NCBI GenBank assembly: GCA_026387515.1
Contig: JAPLLP010000256.1
Span: 1 to 6,035 of the forward strand
Length of the DNA: 6,035 nucleotides
Origin: Candidatus Omnitrophota bacterium
Lineage (GTDB): Bacteria; Omnitrophota; Koll11; Gygaellales; Profunditerraquicolaceae
Reading direction: 5' to 3'
The translations under genes were made by a program, and so were the position numbers. Each line of letters begins with the position of its first letter. Within the stretch, counting starts at the first letter, position 1. Shown piece by piece: positions 1-6,035 of the stretch. Below the pieces are notes generated by a model, which searched no databases, had not been told where the DNA came from, and saw nothing but the letters and a program-made list of their open reading frames with translations.

Positions 1-1721
1 CCCTTGCTATCCCTGATAATGAAGGATGCCTTGCTCCCGGAATAGGCCAGCTCTACTAAATTCGTGGCAATCACTTCATAGATAAATACCTTCTTACCTA
101 ATTTATTGAGCAGCTTGGTAAAGGAAATCTTCGCCTTATTACGGTTTCTTGCCTTTAGGACAAATCCTATAATCTCCTTGGCCGCCTGCTTACGCTCTAT
201 ACCAAATACTTCTTTAACTGGCAAACCCTCGATGAATTCCGCGAAGCTGGCGATAATCTTAACGATCTCTTCTATCTCCTGCTCATTAGCCAAAACGAGC
301 TGTTTGGCGAATTGCGCGATATCCTCCACATCCTTCTTATTCTCGGAGAAAAACTTCATGCGCTTATCATAAGTATCCAGCTTAGTTAATTCGGCCTTAA
401 ATTTATTAAACTGCTCAATCAGTTTATCCAATACCAGCTTCGCGCTGTTTTTTTCTAAATTAGATTCATTCTGGCTGTCGCGCAAGGCCGCCTTTTCCCG
501 GACAACCTTTTCGATATCAAATTTGAGTTTCTTAAAAGGCTGGTTCCAATCCGCGAAGGTAAGCTTAGAGAATTCAACCTTCCCTTCCGCCCCTTTGCTC
601 ATCAGGAAGAGGAACTTGCATAGATTGTCTCGGAAGTTATTATTATCAACGGTTACGTCGAAATTAAAAACAAGCTTGATCGCCACTGCAAGTATATTTA
701 TATCCGCAGTTGCTAACTCCGGCAGATCCGGCCTGAAGGTGCGGCGGTAATGTTCATACGCCGCCAGCATCCGGGCCTGCTGGTCTTCCAGGGACTTGGA
801 GGAAACTGTCCCAAAATCTTCCTTGGTACCCTTATTCTTGAACTCCACTAATTTCTCTGCCTGCTCCAGATGCTTGCCTACGGCTTCGGTCTTATCCTTG
901 AGCTGCTTCTCAATATCCTTCTTGTGCTCTCCCCTGGCAAATTCAACCAGCGACTTCCTGGCAGCAAGTATGGCTTTATCAGAAGTCGTAGCAGCCAATC
1001 TTCCCTTACATGCATTTATAATCTGAATAATTCCTACTGTTTCCTTGCTGTCAACCGTATCTGGCTTTGCAATCTCAACTTCAAGAGAACCAATAAGACG
1101 ATCTGTGCCGTTTGGATAACTTGCATCGGTATATTCCTTATCTTCCGTAAGCTCTAAAGCCCCCTGGATTTTTTGCAGCCGGGCGATATCTCGAGAAAGC
1201 TTTTCTTTCTCTGCCTTTATTTTACCTCTCCTGGTACTATCTTTTTCCTTTTGGCTTTGCGCATCCAAAACGCTTAGATCCTCCGTAAGCAGCTTAATAT
1301 AGGTATCCAGTAATTTTTTGACAATCTCCCGCTTATCTGCCAATTTAGCATCTTGGAGATTAAATAACCCCTTGATAATCTCCAGGCCATTTTTGATGTT
1401 CTTCAAGCTCTCGATTGCCTGGGCTAACTTCTCCTTTGCGACTTCATCTGTTACTAAGCTACCTTGGCTGATCAGGTAGTTAATCCCAGTTTCCAAAGAC
1501 GAATCTTCAAGAGCACCCAGTCCTTCAATCTGCTCTACCGCTTCTCCCTTTTTGATTTTTGCGATTTCCTTGAGCTTATCCTCTATGGGCTTGATCATAG
1601 CCTCGAAATCATAATTCTGCCCCAAATCCATACTTTTTGATTTTTCTAATTCGGCCTCCACCTGGTCCAGAGCCTGTCTATACGCCTCGATCGTGTCTTT
1701 ATCTTCAGCCCGTGGCCTGGG
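1..1721 (-). CDS. Lys/Glu-rich helical continuation of the giant protein in a shifted frame (partial at both ends)
   Basis: This minus-strand frame is open from 1721, just after an in-frame TAG at 1724-1722, to the left edge. It has 573 full codons and no stop. Composition is rich in Lys, Glu, Leu, Ile and Asp, with long predicted helices and almost no Gly/Pro breaks, like the tail of the preceding frame. Dropping one G from the GGG at 1711-1709 joins the frames smoothly as VLAQAT-AEDKDTIEAY, a continuous charged helix. If it were a separate gene, the first ATG is at 1631 (543 codons in the window). That ATG has a GGTGGAGG about 23 bases upstream, too far for a Shine-Dalgarno sequence, and a GTG at 1661 has only a weak AGG. 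Both choices would discard clearly coding-like helical sequence upstream. No membrane segment or catalytic motif is visible. The last visible part, from about 160 to the edge, looks more mixed alpha/beta. I do not recognise the family. A structural or coiled-coil scaffold role is inference only. Confidence 0.83.
1152..1349 (-). other. Probable coiled-coil segment
   Basis: In the shifted-frame segment this stretch encodes about 66 residues of nearly uninterrupted Lys/Glu/Leu/Asp-rich helix. It includes REIVKKLLDTYIKLL, KIKAEKEKLSRDIARLQKIQ and spaced Leu/Ile positions compatible with heptads. There is no Pro and only one Gly. It may mediate self-association or form an extended arm. Heptad register was judged by eye only. 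Confidence 0.5.
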
Positions 1722-1724
1722 CTA
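1705..1724 (-). other. Frame break joining the two coding segments (probable single-base indel)
   Basis: The upstream frame ends at TGA 1707-1705. The downstream frame is closed by TAG at 1724-1722 and open from 1721 onward, so any shift must occur between 1721 and 1708. The segment contains two short runs on the coding strand, CCC (1721-1719) and GGG (1711-1709). Losing one base from either run restores a single frame, and the GGG choice gives the most natural helix. An alternative is a programmed +1 shift on GGC-TGA-A, skipping the T of the stop codon, which would read on as GEDKDTIEAY. Neither flank shows a strong Shine-Dalgarno-like stimulator like the one in prfB. A sequencing or assembly indel or a natural mutation is therefore more likely than recoding. 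Confidence 0.72.
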
Positions 1725-4700
1725 ACACTTCCACTAACTTTGCCACGCGTTCGCCAAATGCCCTCCAGATTTTCTTGGCTGCCTCTTTTTCCGCAACATT
1801 GACAAAACCAACGGTCCTTGCTTCAACAAATTTTTCAATGATGCCTTTTTTATCAAATCCTCCGGAAACATCCTCTACTTGTCTTAATGTTTTTTTCAAC
1901 TCTGTCTTACCTTCAAGATGCACGGTTAAATCTCTTTTGGTCATATTCCTTAAGCCCTTAATCTTATCGATCTTCTGTTCTACAGTGGTAGTTGTATCGC
2001 TTAGGATTTTGTCCACGGTAAAATAGAAATCATTGAGCAACTCATTACTCTGAGCCTCAGGAAAATCTGTAAGCAACGAAGCTAATAGTTGTTTTGCTTG
2101 CTCAATAAGCGCCTTGGCAATAGAAATATTGTACTTTGCGTATCCTTCTTGGCCTGGCGCTATAGGGCTTTGGTAATACTCAATTGCCTGTTTAGCTTCT
2201 AATATAGCGGCGGCATGATCTAGATGAAGCAATCTCTGTGCTTCCTCTAGGTGATTATTGCCAAATTCCAGATTGCTGGCCGCGCCTATTGATGCTCCTT
2301 TTGGCCCTTCAAGCGCTGAAGGCCCGCCTGAAGAAACTCCGCCATTAAGCCCATAGCGACTCTCTGTTTCTCTTAATTCCTTAAGCAACTTTTCCGCATC
2401 TTTCTTATTTAACCTGAACAGCACTCTTTGGAATGCCTGCTCAAAATTATCTCCATATAAAGGCCGTAAGACCTTACTTATTCCATCAAAACCTCTCTTC
2501 TCTGTTTCCTTTCCCGCCACATGTTTCCACAAAGTCTCAACCTCTCCCCTTTGCGCGTCGCTACTTAAAAACTCCAATGCCTCCTTATACGCTCTGTGCT
2601 TATCTGCGGGGGTATTCCCGAAAACAAATTCTATAGCGCCGTCTGTTTCATTTTTGACGATACCGAACTTCCCAGCCTGCAAGGTTATCTCTGTATCTTT
2701 ATCCAGATTGATACTGCGTTCTTCATCATAACTAATAGCTTTTAATTTCACTATATTCTTGTTGTCCTTATCGTATTCAACCGTATACGCGCGCTTACCT
2801 AAAATAACTACTTGATCTGCTTGCGGTTTACTGCGCGGAATAGCAGATACAGTCACAACATTAACCGTATTTTTGGTATTGTCTTTTAACGCTACGTCTG
2901 CCTTCTCCAGCAAATCCGCTATGTTCTTTCCGTTATCCGGATTGAGCAGGAAGAAAACTGATTCGTAATGCTTGAGTTTCTTCTGCTCTTCTTCAGGAAG
3001 CTGCTGGATAGCTACTTCTATCTGTTTTGCTTTTAACCGCACTGCCTCAACGTCCGGAGCGGTTCTTCCTGGCGAAGCAAAGCGCAACAGGCCCTGCAAC
3101 AATTTATTGTCTCCGTCCTTGGCGCTAACACCTTCCAGAGAGACAAAGGTAAGGCGTTTCTCTTCTTCTTTCTTTTTCTCTTGCCGCATCCATGGATATT
3201 GTTCCTGTTCTGGCTCTTCTTTTTTCTCCTCTTTCTTAATCAGAGGGTGCATGCTTAAGAATTTTTTCTGCTCCTCATATTTAGCGAGGCCAAAGGTTTT
3301 AGGCCAGCCGGAGAATATGCGGAAAGTCCCGGGGATAAACACGCCTAGGCGCATATTCACCCAACTTTCAGCGTGCTTCTTACCATAAGCCTCAATTCCC
3401 TTTATAGCTAGAATTGGAAGCCCAGCCACTAAACCCCCTAACAAAAAGGCGCCAAATCCTGATACACCTGCTGCAGCTATTGCTCCGGTAATGCCGAGCG
3501 TTGATGCCGCCTTAAAAGAAAGTAAACCAGCGACTATATAGGCAAGCCGGGAATTTTCGGCAATCCATCCGGGCCGGGCAAACAACAACCTCTGGCGGAT
3601 AAACTCAAATTCTGCCTCGGGGTTTGCCTCAACCTGCTTTAACATTGCGCCTACTTCTTCAAGCCTGGCCTTTTTATCTACTATGCTAAATCCTGAGGCC
3701 CAAGACCTAATCCTCTGCCATTCGAACGCGTGCGGCAGGCCGGTTAATTCGCGGAATCTGGCATCAATATCATAATCCTTACCTTTATTATCTTTAAGCT
3801 CCAACTCTATGATTTCATTGGCTGACTTAATAATTTGCTTATTCTTAGGATTGGTTAAGAAAGATAAATAACCAAGGGTATTGCTTAAGGACGGCCCGAA
3901 TTCCTGTAATGTCTCTGCGCTAATCCCCAGGAATTTAGCGGTCCTGGTTAAGCCGTTATCAAATTTCGCCTTGGATTTATCAGAGGCATTGCCGAAACCC
4001 TTGGACAAAAGTTTCAGAAACTTATTGGCGGCGTGTAATTCTGCGAACCCTTCGCCAAAATGCTGACTAAAGGGCAGGGCATCGCGCCAGGTAGAAGGAA
4101 GCGGATGATTAAGGACGAAACGCATTGCCTCAGGCATAACCCCCATCTCTTTATACATCTGCCGGCGTTGCCGCCAACCTGATAAACTTCCGCGCCTTGA
4201 AGTCTGAAGCCATACGGCAAGATATCCGGGATTACGCACCAGGTCCAAATATACCAAGCGCTGGCGGACAGGGTCACCTTGGTATTTCTCGCTGGTTTTT
4301 AGAGCGCCCAGCAATTTATTATAGAAGAATGCGGAGCTTACCTCTCTCTCAAGAGTGTCAAAATTATATTCGTATTGCGGCCGGACCAAGAAAGCCAAGG
4401 TATCGGCAAATTCCTTTTGCTGATTAGACGTGTAGCCCGTAACATTCGATATGTTATTATTAATAAAGGCGAGGGTGGCTTGTAAAATCTGCTGGTGATG
4501 TTCTAAGGGAGATAGCGTATCAGGAATTTTCGCTAATTCGCTATTTAAATCGCAAACTAAGTTAGCTAAAATCAGCGGAGGGCCGGTTTCTATTTGAGAG
4601 CTCATGAACCCTGCAGTCATTTTTAAAACTTCTACAGTAGCAAGAGGATTCAACCGCGCGGTATGGATTGTCTTATAAAATTCTGCCTTTTGTTCAATAG

Positions 4701-6035
4701 TCAAGGCGGCTTCGCCTTTTTCTGTCTTGGATTTATCCATGCCGCTTACTAATTGCACTACCTTGCTATCGCCTGACACATCTCCCGGGACCTTTATTTC
4801 TTCAGGAAGTACGCGCCCCTCAAATCTCTTGGCCGCGGCTACTACGCCAATTAAGTCTTCTGCCGTCCTAAAAGAAGCGTTCTTATCGGCCTTGATACTA
4901 TCATAATCACTTCTGACTACCTTGGCAGCATATAAGAAATCTCCGGCTATAACCTTGTTCAGATTACTTACCTCGGAACTAGTGGATAATGTTTCAAATA
5001 TCCGTTCCGCAAAAGAAGCCACATCCTTAAACATCTGGTTCAATACCTTCTCTCCCTCAAGCGAATAACGAGACAACATTAAATCCGGATTATTTTTGTG
5101 TTCGATCGCCTCAGCCAACTTGTCATTCAAAAGCTTTATTTCCTGCGCGTTTCTGGGATTGGCGTTCCTGAGCATCTTGTTGAGGGTCTCAATTATTATG
5201 GACCAACCTGCCTGGCGGGAATGGTGTAAAAGGGCGTTGGAATTCTGGATGATATCGTGATAATGGGCATTGAGCAATAGATCCTCAAGTCTGTCTGACT
5301 GTTGGCGGCTGAATATAGCTTGTTGTTCTTTTGGTTGATTCTTCGACCATAGCCCTGCCGCCTCCAAATCACTACTCATAGTATCTTTACCCGCCGGGTC
5401 GCCGATTATCTTCTCTGCCTTCAGTATATCGGATATTGATTTACCTCTTGCGCTCTCATCATCAAAACTCTTTTGCTTCTGGATCAACCGATCAGGGTCA
5501 AAGAGCACAAATCTCTCATCCCTACTTCCTCCTTCGCGGTTGTTCCTGGAAATCACCTGCAGAAGTTCAGAATACGACCAATTTTCTCCGTCAAGCACTA
5601 TCAAATGCCTGCGGCCTTGATTATCCGCTCCGGTGGCGGTCTGCTTACCACCTAAAATAATCTCCGATTCATGGCCTATCCTGGCCAGATCTTCCACGCT
5701 TCCTTCCGGAACCCGCTCAACAAATTTAATTTCTTTTTCTTTACCATCTACTATTACTATCATCCCTTCAGCAGTATCGTTCTTAAAATTCATACGTTCT
5801 TTGAGGAATTTTTTGAATTCTTCGCGTTTACTGGAGGACTTGCAATAAATAAGCCAACCCCAGGTCAAACTCTTACCCATCAGTCCAAAGGCCTCGCTTA
5901 ACCTGTTAGCGTCAGAAACCTCTCTTGCTACCGCATTAAATTTGGTTGAGCTTACCCTCCTTAATCCTCTTCCTATCTGCAGATCATGCATCAACCTAAC
6001 CCCGGCCGCGGTTCCGGTAAAACCTAATACCGAAG
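1705..6035 (-). CDS. Giant multidomain protein, internal segment with SF2/SecA-like helicase end and membrane region (5' partial)
   Basis: This is an unbroken minus-strand frame of 1,442 full codons, entering at the right edge (first full codon 6033-6031) and ending at TGA 1707-1705. A TTG at 5994 could be called as a start, but the frame is open upstream of it. The 13 codons before it complete a helicase motif (GFTGTA), and no good ribosome binding site precedes it, so the true start lies outside the window. Numbering from the TTG codon as residue 1: helicase C-terminal lobe about 1-170; helical region 171-815; Gly/Ala-rich hydrophobic stretch 817-865; Lys/Glu linker 919-947; beta-rich module about 1044-1126; Gly/Ser linker 1218-1240; helical tail 1241-1429. 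There is no signal peptide in view. The end at 1705 is probably a frameshift artefact or mutation, because coding continues at once in another frame. I do not recognise the protein as a named family. The helicase lobe and membrane stretch suggest a membrane-associated motor or scaffold, which is inference. Confidence 0.9.
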   Translation of the reverse strand, partial: SVLGFTGTAAGVRLMHDLQIGRGLRRVSSTKFNAVAREVSDANRLSEAFGLMGKSLTWGWLIYCKSSSKREEFKKFLKERMNFKNDTAEGMIVIVDGKEKEIKFVERVPEGSVEDLARIGHESEIILGGKQTATGADNQGRRHLIVLDGENWSYSELLQVISRNNREGGSRDERFVLFDPDRLIQKQKSFDDESARGKSISDILKAEKIIGDPAGKDTMSSDLEAAGLWSKNQPKEQQAIFSRQQSDRLEDLLLNAHYHDIIQNSNALLHHSRQAGWSIIIETLNKMLRNANPRNAQEIKLLNDKLAEAIEHKNNPDLMLSRYSLEGEKVLNQMFKDVASFAERIFETLSTSSEVSNLNKVIAGDFLYAAKVVRSDYDSIKADKNASFRTAEDLIGVVAAAKRFEGRVLPEEIKVPGDVSGDSKVVQLVSGMDKSKTEKGEAALTIEQKAEFYKTIHTARLNPLATVEVLKMTAGFMSSQIETGPPLILANLVCDLNSELAKIPDTLSPLEHHQQILQATLAFINNNISNVTGYTSNQQKEFADTLAFLVRPQYEYNFDTLEREVSSAFFYNKLLGALKTSEKYQGDPVRQRLVYLDLVRNPGYLAVWLQTSRRGSLSGWRQRRQMYKEMGVMPEAMRFVLNHPLPSTWRDALPFSQHFGEGFAELHAANKFLKLLSKGFGNASDKSKAKFDNGLTRTAKFLGISAETLQEFGPSLSNTLGYLSFLTNPKNKQIIKSANEIIELELKDNKGKDYDIDARFRELTGLPHAFEWQRIRSWASGFSIVDKKARLEEVGAMLKQVEANPEAEFEFIRQRLLFARPGWIAENSRLAYIVAGLLSFKAASTLGITGAIAAAGVSGFGAFLLGGLVAGLPILAIKGIEAYGKKHAESWVNMRLGVFIPGTFRIFSGWPKTFGLAKYEEQKKFLSMHPLIKKEEKKEEPEQEQYPWMRQEKKKEEEKRLTFVSLEGVSAKDGDNKLLQGLLRFASPGRTAPDVEAVRLKAKQIEVAIQQLPEEEQKKLKHYESVFFLLNPDNGKNIADLLEKADVALKDNTKNTVNVVTVSAIPRSKPQADQVVILGKRAYTVEYDKDNKNIVKLKAISYDEERSINLDKDTEITLQAGKFGIVKNETDGAIEFVFGNTPADKHRAYKEALEFLSSDAQRGEVETLWKHVAGKETEKRGFDGISKVLRPLYGDNFEQAFQRVLFRLNKKDAEKLLKELRETESRYGLNGGVSSGGPSALEGPKGASIGAASNLEFGNNHLEEAQRLLHLDHAAAILEAKQAIEYYQSPIAPGQEGYAKYNISIAKALIEQAKQLLASLLTDFPEAQSNELLNDFYFTVDKILSDTTTTVEQKIDKIKGLRNMTKRDLTVHLEGKTELKKTLRQVEDVSGGFDKKGIIEKFVEARTVGFVNVAEKEAAKKIWRAFGERVAKLVEVLAQATG
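2275..2343 (-). other. Gly/Ser/Ala-rich flexible linker
   Basis: Residues 1218-1240 (GGVSSGGPSALEGPKG, then ASIGAAS) are rich in Gly, Ser, Ala and Pro with very few charges, in sharp contrast to the charged helices on both sides. It marks a domain boundary between the block ending in KLLKELRETESRYG and the following helical block. That block begins at LEFGNN and contains TPR-like helix pairs (EEAQRLLHLDHAAAILEAKQ, then SIAKALIEQAKQLLASLL). The TPR assignment is tentative. Confidence 0.55.
2617..2865 (-). other. Predicted beta-strand-rich module
   Basis: Residues about 1044-1126 stand out from the helical surroundings. Alternating hydrophobic/polar strands (VNVVTVSAI, QVVILGKRAYTVEYD, IVKLKAISYD, DTEITLQAGKFGIV, AIEFVFG) are linked by short Asp/Asn/Lys turns. 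This suggests a small beta sandwich or barrel of roughly 80 residues. No family-defining motif was recognised. Ligand or partner binding would be a typical role for such an insert, but nothing in the sequence specifies it. Confidence 0.5.
3154..3240 (-). other. Low-complexity Lys/Glu-rich charged linker
   Basis: Residues 919-947 consist almost entirely of Lys, Glu, Gln and Arg, in two blocks (KKEEKKEEPEQEQ and EKKKEEEKR) around a PWM core. This is a typical disordered or single-alpha-helix linker. It sits about 55 residues after the hydrophobic stretch, between the membrane-proximal segment (residues 866-918) and the next helical part, and probably acts as a spacer. The coding strand is A/G-rich here, so the region is also prone to replication slippage. 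Confidence 0.7.
3397..3546 (-). other. Gly/Ala-rich membrane segment, probably a hairpin
   Basis: Residues 817-865 are strongly hydrophobic. A run of 36 residues (829-864) carries no charge, and a further hydrophobic stretch (817-827) precedes it, separated by K828. The stretch holds many Gly and small residues, including a GxxxG pair at G854/G858, typical of tightly packed membrane helices. Basic residues lie on both sides (R807, R816; K865, K872, K873). This favours a two-helix hairpin with both flanks in the cytoplasm, by the positive-inside rule. A single long helix or a re-entrant segment is also possible. It is the only clear membrane-inserting segment in the window. Confidence 0.68.
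3550..5484 (-). other. Long alpha-helical region with no recognised domain
   Basis: Residues 171-815 of the upstream segment are dominated by helix-forming, amphipathic stretches separated by short polar loops. Examples are LNKMLRNANP and NAQEIKLLNDKLAEAIEHK near 270-300, and QQILQATLAFINNN near 500-515. A more aromatic, Arg/Trp-containing block lies around 585-665 (YLAVWLQTSRRGSLSGWRQR and what follows), with several RP/NP/HP turns. No catalytic signature, metal-binding cluster or obvious tandem repeat was seen by eye. Such helical solenoid-like stretches after a motor domain often act as arms or protein-binding platforms, but that role is inference here. Confidence 0.5.
5485..6033 (-). other. 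Divergent SF2 / SecA-like helicase C-terminal motor lobe (protein domain)
   Basis: The visible motifs come in the order expected of a superfamily 2 motor. VLGFTGTA at 6030-6007 matches motif III as in SecA (GMTGTA). GWLIYCKS (residues 46-53) is a strand like motif IV, followed by the helix KREEFKKFLKE. IILGGKQTATGADN (112-125) resembles motif V, with G122 and D124. HLIVLD (130-135) is a core strand, and QVISRNNREG (146-155) fits QxxxRxxRxG motif VI, with both arginine-finger positions R150 and R153 present. The Walker A and DExx motifs would lie beyond the right edge and cannot be checked. SecA-specific features after motif VI are not evident; the sequence passes into helical regions instead. 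The lobe may be an active ATPase or a divergent relic. The substrate cannot be inferred. Confidence 0.62.

Noticed and set aside
1..1631. Separate downstream gene starting at ATG 1631
   Set aside because: The nearest strong purine-rich site is about 23 bases upstream, too far for a ribosome binding site. The coding-like helical frame begins well before this ATG, right at the stop of the upstream frame.
1637..2026. Plus-strand frame of 129 codons crossing the frame break
   Set aside because: It is antisense to the strongly coding minus strand, has a Ser/Pro/Thr-rich shadow-like composition and has no ribosome binding site evidence.
2972..3388. Plus-strand frame of 138 codons rich in Ser, Cys and Phe
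   Set aside because: Its composition is the antisense reading of the Lys/Glu-rich linker (GAA/AAG giving TTC/CTT). It is not an independent gene.
4014..4277. Minus-strand frame of 87 codons within the large gene
   Set aside because: It lies out of frame inside continuous coding sequence and has Cys/Trp-rich, atypical composition.
5992..5994. TTG as the true start of the 1,429-residue frame
   Set aside because: The frame is open upstream to the window edge, and the upstream codons encode GFTGTA, part of the helicase. No proper ribosome binding site precedes the TTG.
1..6035. tRNA, rRNA, CRISPR array, insertion sequence, terminator or promoter
   Set aside because: No intergenic space exists, and no tandem repeats with spacers, inverted-repeat ends or stem-loop plus T-run were seen. 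The T-rich stretches on the plus strand are the complement of Lys codons.

Overview
The whole window reads as coding sequence on the minus strand, and it is probably an internal slice of one very large gene. From the right edge, one frame is open without interruption from 6035 down to a TGA at 1707-1705 (1,442 full codons). A second minus-strand frame, shifted by one base, opens at 1721 and stays open to the left edge (573 full codons). Together they cover about 2,010 codons with no start at the right edge, no stop at the left edge, no intergenic gap and no RNA gene. The two frames overlap by only about 14 bases. The second frame has no convincing start, so the simplest reading is one giant gene broken by a single-base frameshift near 1709-1711.

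Layout in the direction of translation (right to left): 6033-5485 is the end of a superfamily 2 / SecA-like helicase motor, with a TGTA motif III, a motif IV-like strand, a TGAD motif V and a QxxxRxxRxG motif VI. From 5484 to about 3547 is a long, mostly alpha-helical region with no recognised domain. At 3546-3397 there is a Gly/Ala-rich hydrophobic stretch that should enter the membrane. It is followed by a Lys/Glu-rich linker (3240-3154), more helical sequence, a predicted beta-rich module (2865-2617), a Gly/Ser linker (2343-2275), and helical sequence down to the frame break. The shifted frame (1721-1) is Lys/Glu-rich, helical and partly coiled coil.

Organism: bacterial coding style, moderate GC by eye, and a giant protein mixing a divergent helicase module, membrane segment and long helical or coiled-coil regions. 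This fits candidate phyla known for giant proteins, above all Omnitrophota (OP3). That assignment is inference from style and architecture, not from a marker gene. No neighbouring gene is visible, so no operon context can be given.
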